Origin: Tangfeifania diversioriginum
GTDB taxonomy: Bacteria; Bacteroidota; Bacteroidia; Bacteroidales; Prolixibacteraceae
Assembly: GCF_900141875.1 (NCBI RefSeq)
Contig: NZ_FQZE01000003.1
Location: forward strand, 175,608 to 239,607
DNA: 64,000 bases
Direction of reading: 5' to 3'
Numbering within the stretch: position 1 is the first letter of the stretch; every line of letters starts with the position of its first letter. Below, in pieces: positions 56,901 to 62,705 of this stretch. The notes beneath the pieces are model-generated. The model did not search any database and was not told where the DNA came from. It saw only the letters and a program-made list of their open reading frames with translations. Both the position numbers and the translations under genes were made by a program.

Positions 56901-57935
56901 GATGATGGAGCTTGGAAAAATAGCGGAGCTACAGTAAACGGATTAGGTGTTGGTAACCACATCGTTTCGTTCAAAAGTATTTCTGGCTGGAACACTCCTT
57001 CTAACAAAACTGTTACAATCAATTCCAATCAAACCACATCTACAACTGGAACTTATACTGAGAATAATTCTGAGAATGAGCTTATTTGGGAAGACGAATT
57101 TGAAAATTATACTTCAGGAACATTCCCCAGTAATTGGGTGGCAGACGCAAATGCGACAAATACATCTAAAAACTATACTGATAATAGTATCCAAAAAGAA
57201 GGAGCAAATTCATTAAAATTATTTGGAACTCTAGGCGGTTGTTGGGGAGCATTAGCATATCATAGCTTATCAGTTTCCCCACCTTACTATATTTCAATTG
57301 ATGTAAAAAATGGAACAGAGCAGCTATCCGGCTGTCACCCAGACCGAGCAAGCATTGCCTTAAGAAAAGGCACGTCTTGGTCAAACCCTGCTAGGTCTTT
57401 AGTTGATTTTAAGGGTGATGGCAAAATATACGCGAATGGCAGTGATTTGCTTGAATCTTATTCCACAAATACATGGATTAACGTAATAGTAAAATATGAA
57501 TTACCTACAAGTAATCAAGCAAAAACAACATTCTGGGTAAACAATAACCTCCTAGGTGAATATTTTTCATCGACAATAGCTGAAGAGAATGAATTAGATA
57601 ATTTACAATTAGCTGTTCAGGAAGGTACAGCGTGGTTTGATAATGTTAAAATCTATAAGTCACTTTCTATTCCTACTGCCGTCAATAGTATTGTCTATGA
57701 GAGTAAAATAAGAATTTACCCAAATCCAATCAAAGACCAAGTTACAATATCAATTGACGACCCGAATTTAATTAATTCTGTTGTTAAAATTATTAATTCT
57801 TTGGGGAGCATTATTAGTGTTCATAAACTTGACTCTTATGAAACAACAATTAATACTTCAAGTTTATTGTCAGGGTTTTACATTATCCAAATCCAAAATA
57901 GCAGCTTCATTTATAATGAAAAAATAACAAAATGA
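53937..57935 (+). CDS. Large secreted multidomain protein with T9SS sorting domain (cassette 6)
   Basis: 1332 residues. A signal peptide is followed by a DNRLRE domain (residues ~35-200: DTYVASDTPGTNY, WWEIDVTDIVKEWV). A PEGA domain follows (~285-350: VTINSNPSGAEIHLSS), then a carbohydrate-binding-like region and two HYDIN/ASPM-like Ig domains (NFGNVTVGDKKISETFTVINSG). Three nearly identical 77-residue repeats lie at 813-1043, then a jelly-roll region. The C-terminal T9SS type A signal begins IRIYPNPIKDQVTISI. Likely surface-displayed; ligand unknown. The ~140 bases before its start belong to the cassette and show no gene. Confidence 0.8.
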   Translation: MKTCYDPTKSDFKKLFILVFCISFFTFYTSAKEKTFSVHSDTYVASDTPGTNYCNEQSVAIGTHQDIIGLIYFFIGIDDIPSGSTIDNATLKLYCTTITENSNVAISRISEGWGECSVNWNNRPGSDSPVKLSKPQSTNQWWEIDVTDIVKEWVTFGESNNGFYLEKSNSGIIMFNSSENSSNKPRLEINYTEGTFSANGNVTSTTDGYGVQSVRMDFSRVSGSGSIPNSVYTSATGDWEQDGFDVNTTYRVTPVLENHNFSPTYKNFSSSGDNVSNLNFTTATSYSVTINSNPSGAEIHLSSPEGTIIGTTPSTIDNIEGNISIYLTKDGYEPLEYSLTSEDANQTITIELTEITSLVFTPPFQNAITDHEVNELSHWGLRLLLTAPSNFDASTGKINHSSLLEMFLVGESAFYTKNSIIWSFQVPETGTYRVQFDGSLNGGIYGGGFGGLNTYKHWLYLSSKITTDIYDDSYIGRSYSDLLNTLDEELPSGFNWVSYNSFLEIGEAIAKIYKVGWIVKLVKAADLADLINSVKELISPEIHFNNESFNGDKLEYEVTLQANKDYYFEFGVNGYTLAGISSYDGGFVGAEEITASLNKVTITKINELETPQIQISPKSFIELSNVEKGNYSDNPNIFKITNVGGGQLNGEANVEYGPFSIIGSANYSLNSNESKYVSLRFSPSEVGKYTGKIVFTGGKQKERYIYASCIATNPDLVVTPIEDYNFGNVTVGDKKISETFTVINSGSGNLIGEAIVDEPFYITDGSYNLGHGESKIISVKFEPNQEGTVSKTITFSGQGTIERKINGTGIYETGSLKVNISPNEVVSVGAQWNVDGGAWKNSGATVSGLSVGNHTVSFKDISGWSTPSNKTVSISSNQTTSTTATYTQQTGSLSVTISPNDAINAGAQWNVDDGAWKNSGATVSGLSVGNHTVSFKDISGWSTPSNKTVSISSNQTASTTATYTQQTGSLSVTISPNDAINAGAQWNVDDGAWKNSGATVNGLGVGNHIVSFKSISGWNTPSNKTVTINSNQTTSTTGTYTENNSENELIWEDEFENYTSGTFPSNWVADANATNTSKNYTDNSIQKEGANSLKLFGTLGGCWGALAYHSLSVSPPYYISIDVKNGTEQLSGCHPDRASIALRKGTSWSNPARSLVDFKGDGKIYANGSDLLESYSTNTWINVIVKYELPTSNQAKTTFWVNNNLLGEYFSSTIAEENELDNLQLAVQEGTAWFDNVKIYKSLSIPTAVNSIVYESKIRIYPNPIKDQVTISIDDPNLINSVVKIINSLGSIISVHKLDSYETTINTSSLLSGFYIIQIQNSSFIYNEKITK
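56373..57065 (+). repeat. Three tandem 231-bp repeats inside the cassette 6 gene
   Basis: Copies start at 56373, 56604 and 56835. Copies 1 and 2 are almost identical over their second half, and copies 2 and 3 over their first half. Each encodes a 77-residue PEGA-like module (GAQWNVDGGAWKNSGATVSGL). Unit number can change by recombination, which would vary surface-protein length. Confidence 0.9.
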
Positions 57936-58006
57936 CCAATTCTAATTTAGAGCAGTAATTTTGAATAAATGTATTGGTAATTAATGACAAATAAAGAAAA
58001 CAACGA

Positions 58007-58141
58007 AACGCCAACATTGTGCAAATTTCATCCCGGCTATGGCGGTAAATTAATGTATTTCATAACGTTAAATATTTTGTGCTATGTTGAAAATAAATCA
58101 AACGCATCCGGGCCGAAAACTTGCACCAACCGTTACCAACC
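58007..58141 (+). repeat. attC-like site 6 (end of cassette 6)
   Basis: AACGCCAAC (58007-58015) exactly complements the cassette 6 start GTTGGCGTT. Arms GTGCAA-A-TTT...CCCGG and CCGGG...AAACTTGCAC pair with the conserved A-C mismatch. The central loop differs in sequence from the other sites and is AT-rich. Ends at GTTACCAACC. Confidence 0.83.
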
Positions 58142-58236
58142 ATAGAAATAAAGATACTCACGAAGACAAAAAATAAGATTGCAGTTCCATGTATTGTGAA
58201 ACTTTTATTTATATTTGTCGTTGTAAAATATAAGAT

Positions 58237-58575
58237 TTGGAATTACTAAGAAAACATAAGCTGATTAAGCTCAAACAAAAGAATCGTGGGAACAAGAAAT
58301 TGACTTCTGCGATTGACATGTTGATTTCAGATATTGAAAGTGCCCAATGGACTAAAAAAACAGAAATTATAGAAACACGACCTGATGCAGATTGTGTACA
58401 CAGCGATGGTTTTTACTTTTTTGATATAAACATTCATCGTACAATGATTTTGATAGTCTTTGAAGATAATGAAGCAACAGTCGTCTGGACTGGTTCGCAT
58501 GATGAGTATGACAAGACTTTTAAAGGAAATAAAAGCACGATAAAAAAATGGTTACGTAAACAAAATTTGATTTAA
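58237..58575 (+). CDS. higB: HigB-type toxin (cassette 7)
   Basis: 112 residues from a TTG start. HigB-family RelE-fold mRNA interferase features: YFFDINIHRTMILIVFEDNEATVVW, then GSHDEYDKTFKGNKSTIKKWLR. Cleaves mRNA on the ribosome in known members. The toxin gene comes first, one base before the antitoxin gene's start, as in higBA operons. About 100 bases from the cassette start, leaving room for a promoter. Confidence 0.85.
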   Translation: MELLRKHKLIKLKQKNRGNKKLTSAIDMLISDIESAQWTKKTEIIETRPDADCVHSDGFYFFDINIHRTMILIVFEDNEATVVWTGSHDEYDKTFKGNKSTIKKWLRKQNLI

Positions 58576-58576
58576 A

Positions 58577-59137
58577 ATGGATAGATTTTCAATACAAAAC
58601 ATACAGAGATTAAATTCATTAGAGAGTGAATTGGATTTCGAAAAAGCATCATCACTGTTTCTAAAATTACGTGTGCTTGAAAAAGAGGATGAATCATATA
58701 AACCAATCCGCAAACACCTTCGCAACCTTATAAAAGATTATGAAGAAAAAAATTGGGGTGATGAAAATTCCATAACAGATAATCAAATTAAAGACAGCGA
58801 TTTAGCTGAAACATTAGTGCAAGCTGAAAATGACTTCTACGAAAAGAGAAAAAAACGAATTAAAGCAAAATTGAAAGAGGCAGGGTTAACCCAAAATGAT
58901 TTAGCAAAGATTTTAGGTCATCGGAAAAGCTATATGTCGGAATTGATTAATGGATTACGCCCTTTTTCAAAAGAGGATTTAATCGTTATAAACAGACTAT
59001 TTAAAATAAAATTGGAGGATTTAATTCCAACGTTTATAAAGCAAGACAGAGCAACACATATCAAAAGGACTTTAGAATCATTGTCTCATAATAAGATAAG
59101 ACTAACTAAAAAAGATTTTGATTTACAAATGGTTTGA
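58577..59137 (+). CDS. higA: HigA-type antitoxin (cassette 7)
   Basis: 186 residues. The C-terminal half has an XRE helix-turn-helix: RIKAKLKEAGLTQNDLAKILGHRKSYMSELINGLRPFSKEDL. The N-terminal ~95 residues are helical and acidic and would bind HigB. Such antitoxins repress their own promoter. Directly follows the toxin gene. Confidence 0.85.
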   Translation: MDRFSIQNIQRLNSLESELDFEKASSLFLKLRVLEKEDESYKPIRKHLRNLIKDYEEKNWGDENSITDNQIKDSDLAETLVQAENDFYEKRKKRIKAKLKEAGLTQNDLAKILGHRKSYMSELINGLRPFSKEDLIVINRLFKIKLEDLIPTFIKQDRATHIKRTLESLSHNKIRLTKKDFDLQMV

Positions 59138-59156
59138 TGATGAAAATTCTAACTAC

Positions 59157-59294
59157 GGTTGGTAACAATGTGTAAAATTAATCGCGGGTAAAGTGCTAAT
59201 TTTCAACTCCCTGCCCCGCTTCAACTTCGGTGTGTATGCGGACTGGAACAATGCACGAAAACCGCGCCTAATCTTACACGTAAACGTTAGGGGC
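59157..59294 (+). repeat. attC-like site 7 (end of cassette 7)
   Basis: GGTTGGTAAC (59157-59166) is the exact reverse complement of the cassette 7 start GTTACCAACC. The arms are the same as in site 1 (GTGTAA-A-ATTA-AT-CGCGG). The middle shares the CCCCGCTTCAAC and GTATGCGGACTGGAAC segments with site 1. Ends at GTTAGGGGC. Confidence 0.88.
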
Positions 59295-59332
59295 AAGCAA
59301 AAAGAGCATCCTGCAACAATGATAAAATCCAA

Positions 59333-60850
59333 ATGATGAAAACAATTTTAGAATTATCAAATACAGAAGCGAAAGAGTATTTTCTTAAGCAAGAAAGCTA
59401 TTGCAATATTGACTTGCCAAAATATTTTGAGTTTCAACCATTGTTGAATGCTCTTGCCCAAAATGCGAATATTGGAAATATAGCTTTAGGTAATGCTAAA
59501 AAGTTTGACAATATCAACTATAAATTTCTGACAAACAAAGACGGGAAGTTTGCTTGGCGACCATTGCAATTAATACATCCTGCAATCTACGTGAATCTTG
59601 TCAATAAAATTACAAAGGAATATAATTGGAATATTATTGTTGAGCGTTTTAGAAAATTTCAGAGTAATGAAAATATAAAATGTTATAGTATTCCTATTGC
59701 ATCTTCAGGAGATAATAAATCTCAAAAAGGGAAAAGTATTTTTAACTGGTGGCAACAAATAGAACAACAATCTTTAGAATTAGCATTGGATTATGACTGT
59801 TTTATGAATACAGATATAGCTGATTGTTATTCTTCAATTTATACTCACTCTATACCTTGGGCTTTACACGGAGAAAAAGTAATAAAAACTGATTTTCTAT
59901 TTCCAAGTACACCACGAAAAAAGTTTTTAGGCAATGATATTGATACGACGATTCAGAGTATGCAATATTCCCAAACCAACGGAATACCTCAAGGAAGTGT
60001 ATTAATGGACTTTATTGCAGAAATGATTTTAGGGTATGCAGATGCTAAGCTGACTTATAAAATTAAAAATTATAACAGGAAAGAAGTTAAATATAAGATT
60101 AGCGACTATACAATTCTAAGATACCGTGATGATTATAGAATATTTGCCACGAATCAAGAAACATTAGTAAAAATTGCAAAATTGCTTACGGAAACTTTAT
60201 TTGAGTTAAACTTAAAACTTAACTCTCAAAAGACTTTTATCTCAGATAATATTGTTAGGGATGTTATAAAGCCCGATAAATCATATTGGAATGAGGCAAA
60301 ACAAGGTGAGAAAACATTGCAAAAACACTTGTTTTTAATTCACTCTTTAGCTGAAAAGCATCCCAATTCTGGGAGTTTAGCAACTGCATTGACAAAGTTT
60401 CTTGAAGAAAGAGTTTATCCATTAAAGCTGTTTAAGGAAGAGAATTCTAAAGTGATAGTAAGTATCTTGGTAGATATCGCATATAAAAATCCAAGAACTT
60501 ATCCTGTTGTAACAGCTATTTTGAGTACAATTTTATCGCTGGAAATAAATAGTAAAACTGTGGTTGAGATATTTAACTCTATCGAAAAAAGATTTGATAA
60601 GATACCAAATGTTGGACATCTTCAAGTTTGGTTACAGCGATTAACTATTAAAGCAGACAGGGATAAAGATTATCCTGAGACTCTTTGTCAAAAAGTAATA
60701 AATACTGATACAGCAATTTGGAATATAGATTGGCTGAATCATCAAAACATTAAAGATTTATTCATAAATACATCAATAATCAATGACACTGAAATTGACG
60801 AAATGCAACAAATTATCGAGCCAAATGAGATTAGTGTATTTGGATATTAA
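59333..60850 (+). CDS. Reverse transcriptase of the defence/unknown-group type (cassette 8)
   Basis: 505 residues. RT motifs: a first catalytic Asp in MNTDIADCYSSIYTHSIPWALHG (D161), GIPQGSVLMDFIAEM, and YRDD (Y264-D267) in LRYRDDYRIFA instead of the YADD of group II introns. LNLKLNSQKTF follows. About 200 residues after the RT domain are helical with no maturase or endonuclease signature. This fits stand-alone antiviral RTs (DRT/UG groups); the exact group cannot be assigned by eye. No retron ncRNA was recognised in the short upstream region. Sole gene of cassette 8. Confidence 0.8.
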   Translation: MMKTILELSNTEAKEYFLKQESYCNIDLPKYFEFQPLLNALAQNANIGNIALGNAKKFDNINYKFLTNKDGKFAWRPLQLIHPAIYVNLVNKITKEYNWNIIVERFRKFQSNENIKCYSIPIASSGDNKSQKGKSIFNWWQQIEQQSLELALDYDCFMNTDIADCYSSIYTHSIPWALHGEKVIKTDFLFPSTPRKKFLGNDIDTTIQSMQYSQTNGIPQGSVLMDFIAEMILGYADAKLTYKIKNYNRKEVKYKISDYTILRYRDDYRIFATNQETLVKIAKLLTETLFELNLKLNSQKTFISDNIVRDVIKPDKSYWNEAKQGEKTLQKHLFLIHSLAEKHPNSGSLATALTKFLEERVYPLKLFKEENSKVIVSILVDIAYKNPRTYPVVTAILSTILSLEINSKTVVEIFNSIEKRFDKIPNVGHLQVWLQRLTIKADRDKDYPETLCQKVINTDTAIWNIDWLNHQNIKDLFINTSIINDTEIDEMQQIIEPNEISVFGY

Positions 60851-60860
60851 GAGAATGCCA

Positions 60861-60996
60861 GCCCCTAACATTTTGTATAAGTAATGGCAGGCAAAGTGCT
60901 AAATATCAAGGTTTGTAGCCCGCTCAAACTACATAGCGTTTTGACAGGAAAGTACCACGCAATCTGCCACTACTCATACAATTTACCGTTAGCCTT
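60861..60996 (+). repeat. attC-like site 8 (end of cassette 8)
   Basis: GCCCCTAAC (60861-60869) exactly complements the cassette 8 start GTTAGGGGC. Arms TTGTAT-A-AGTA-A-TGGCAG and CTGCCACTACTCATACAA pair except at the two conserved A-C positions. The loop shares TTGTAGCCCGCT and TTGACAGGAAAGT segments with site 3. Ends at GTTAGCCTT. Confidence 0.87.
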
Positions 60997-61054
60997 AATT
61001 TTGAAATTTCGCAAATATGTTACAACTTTGTAATTACATTTTAAAAAATTAGTT

Positions 61055-61300
61055 ATGGAAATTTCAGTTATAAAAATCGGAAATTCAAAAGGGATTAGGT
61101 TGAGTAAAACTCTACTTGACAGATACAATATCAAAGACACCGTTGATTTAATAATGGATAAAGGGCAGATTATTTTAAAACCAATTGCGAAACCAAGAAA
61201 AGGATGGGAAAAGGCATTTGAAAAAATGGCTAAAAGTGGAGATGACAATTTATTATTTGACGATGTATTTGACGATGAAAATCTTGAAGAATGGAAATAA
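61055..61300 (+). CDS. mazE: MazE-like AbrB-fold antitoxin (cassette 9)
   Basis: 81 residues. The AbrB/MazE swapped-hairpin start is clear: EISVIKIGNSKGIRLSKTLLDRYNI, followed by VDLIMDKGQIILKP and an acidic C-terminus (DDNLLFDDVFDDENLEEW) that binds the toxin. Overlaps the MazF frame by ten bases. Confidence 0.9.
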   Translation: MEISVIKIGNSKGIRLSKTLLDRYNIKDTVDLIMDKGQIILKPIAKPRKGWEKAFEKMAKSGDDNLLFDDVFDDENLEEWK

Positions 61301-61613
61301 AACAATATCAAATCATTTTGGTTAATCTCAACCCGACCATTGGAAGCGAAAAAAAAAAACCAGACCTTGTGTTGTTATTTCGCCTGATGAAATGAATAAA
61401 TATTTGCGGACTGTTGTAATTACACCAATGACAACAAGTTCAAAAAAATATCCAACAAGAGTAAAAATTAGACATGACAATAAAATAGGCTGGATTGTTT
61501 TAGACCAAATCAGGACAATTGACAAACAAAGAATAATCAGGCTTTTTGGAGAATTACAAGATTCTGAAATCCAAGAATTAGAATCGGTTTTGAAGGAAAC
61601 TTATATTGACTAA
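61291..61613 (+). pseudogene. MazF/PemK-type toxin with frameshift in an A11 tract (cassette 9)
   Basis: The start reads MEIKQYQIILVNLNPTIGSE and the rest TRPCVVISPDEMNKYLRTVVITPM...RVKIRHDNKIGWIVLDQIRTIDKQR, a full MazF-fold RNase. The two parts are in different frames, split by eleven A residues at 61349-61359. Twelve (or nine) would restore the frame. Either the toxin is inactive, a base is missing in the assembly, or polymerase slippage on the A-run makes some functional toxin. The MazE partner is intact. Confidence 0.8.
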
Positions 61614-61626
61614 AAAGAAAAAAACT

Positions 61627-61731
61627 AAGGCTAATAAATAGGACTCTGAGCGGCGCGTAGCGCCCAGCGATGAGTCCATGTTGAACCCGCCTGAGTGACA
61701 TAGTCGGGCAGGCTACAACCCGGTTTATTTT
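61627..61731 (+). repeat. Broken attC-like end of cassette 9 and hairpin DNA
   Basis: AAGGCTAAT (61627-61635) complements the cassette 9 start GTTAGCCTT at eight of nine bases (last C changed to T). What follows does not form the usual arms. Instead there is a strong hairpin, GGACTC...GGCGC with GCGCC...GAGTCC (61641-61677), and a second imperfect one around 61687-61719. The array seems to be cut here by another sequence. Confidence 0.6.
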
Positions 61732-61980
61732 GCAGGATTTTTTTCTATGTCCTTAACGACGGTTTTAGGTTTGGTTATTGTTGAAATTCAGGTGATTATT
61801 GAATTATTGAAATACTCTGCAAGAAGTCGTAAACGATACAAAAATAAAAATTTTACTTGTTATATATCTAAAATTTTGGGGGCGATAGAAAATTGAAACA
61901 ATTGAATTAAGATGAAATCCATTTTCAACGGAATAAATGAGTACTTTGTGAGTGCTTTTAATTCAGCTATCCCGCAGGGA
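61732..61980. other. AT-rich stretch without a gene
   Basis: About 250 bases between the broken cassette end and the maturase fragment. No open frame, hairpin with a T-run or known repeat is visible. Probably leftover flank of a degraded mobile element. Confidence 0.4.
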
Positions 61981-61983
61981 TTT

Positions 61984-62202
61984 AGTTCAGCAGTGGTCAA
62001 CTTCATCGAAGAAGGTTTTCAAATCAATATCGACGATATGCTGAAACCCTTCGTTGATGTATCTCTGTGCTTTCAATACTGCCTGCACCACGTTTCGGTT
62101 TGGACGGAAACCAAAACTGGAATCCGAAAACTCAAACCCGAACCGGGCATTGATTACCTGCAAAACCGCCTGTTGAAGCAATTGGTCGGTTACGGTGGGA
62201 AC
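61984..62202 (-). pseudogene. Group II intron maturase fragment, antisense to the array
   Basis: On the minus strand about 73 codons read GVPTVTDQLLQQAVLQVINARFG, then SDSSFGFRPNRNVVQAVLKAQ and HIVDIDLKTFFDEVDH. These are RT motifs 1-3 of LtrA-type maturases. A stop follows directly after DEVDHC and another lies just upstream, so only the early RT core survives. It is a remnant, not a working gene. Introns of this type are known to enter integron attC sites in antisense, which fits its place here (inference). Confidence 0.85.
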
Positions 62203-62224
62203 ACCATGACTTTACGGTCAAAGG

Positions 62225-62485
62225 AAGGTTTGACCGTTATGCTTAAAGGGGAACTGTTTTTTTGAAGCCGGAGAGTCAGGTGTTCATCAGTTTTACAACC
62301 ATAGTATGGAACCATGCATATATTTGGATTTGAGGACGACTACGGGAATTGATATCGTTGAATATCCTGATTCGGGGAAAATTAACATTCTTCCCTACAA
62401 AATGGTATTCGAAAAAAACAGGCAGACAGATTATAACCAGGGGGAAGAAAATGTGAGAGAGGTGTGGAGGAAAATCAAAAAATAA
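62225..62485 (+). pseudogene. C-terminal fragment of an unrecognised protein
   Basis: An open frame ends at 62483-62485 and reads EAGESGVHQFYNHSMEPCIYL, then LRTTTGIDIVEYPDSGKINILPY and a charged C-terminus. An ATG at 62306 gives 59 residues, but the frame is open further left to a stop near 62225. It looks like the tail of a larger gene. No family recognised. The next ~215 bases hold nothing I can name, apart from ATGCCGCCAAA just before cassette 10. Confidence 0.4.
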
Positions 62486-62705
62486 ACTGAGCAATAAAAC
62501 AAACATCCAAAAGATCCTCGCTTACACGAGTTTCAAGCTCCGGGAAAAACAAAGTTAATGGATTGTTGTTTTTATAAGAGATTGATAATACGTGCAGTGC
62601 AGCCAGCGATGGATTGATTTCTTCCATGGTTTTTGCCCCGGATCAACTTTTTTTGCGGGTGAAAATGATGTAGTCAGCAAATTTGTAAAGGCCATGCCGC
62701 CAAAG

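Larger units (their letters stand above)
46261..61635 (+). mobile_element. Integron-like array of nine gene cassettes
   Basis: Nine units, all genes in + orientation: 46261-47613, 47614-49095, 49096-50076, 50077-50984, 50985-53784, 53785-58132, 58133-59286, 59287-60988 and 60989-61635 (truncated). Each starts at a GTT box and ends with the reverse complement of its own box (9-10 bases; 8 of 9 perfect, the ninth with one change). Each box is then followed by an attC-like palindrome up to the next GTT. Base composition is more AT-rich than the left part. The pattern fits excision as circles joining both ends, as in integrons. Confidence 0.85.

Noticed and set aside
56366..57028. Long antisense open frame across the cassette 6 repeats
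   Set aside because: It is a mirror of the 231-bp tandem repeats; its translation shows the same repetition and no family or start context.
59287..59332. Retron-type ncRNA upstream of the reverse transcriptase
   Set aside because: Fewer than 50 bases separate the cassette start from the gene, too short for an msr-msd; the preceding palindrome belongs to the attC-like site.
47485..60996. Regularly recurring palindromes as a CRISPR array
   Set aside because: Spacing is 0.8-4.2 kb, every interval holds genes, and the repeats are 130-140 bp imperfect palindromes with variable ends.
61627..61731. A ninth intact attC-like site
   Set aside because: Only the left box is present (one change); the arms and the A-C positions of the other eight sites are missing.
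61912..62265. Plus-strand open frame at the end of the array
   Set aside because: The opposite strand carries recognisable maturase motifs, so this frame is their shadow.
45052..62485. Integrative conjugative element or prophage driven by the recombinase
   Set aside because: No relaxase, type IV secretion, phage structural or tRNA attachment site was seen, and the cassette-end complementarity is not explained by such an element.
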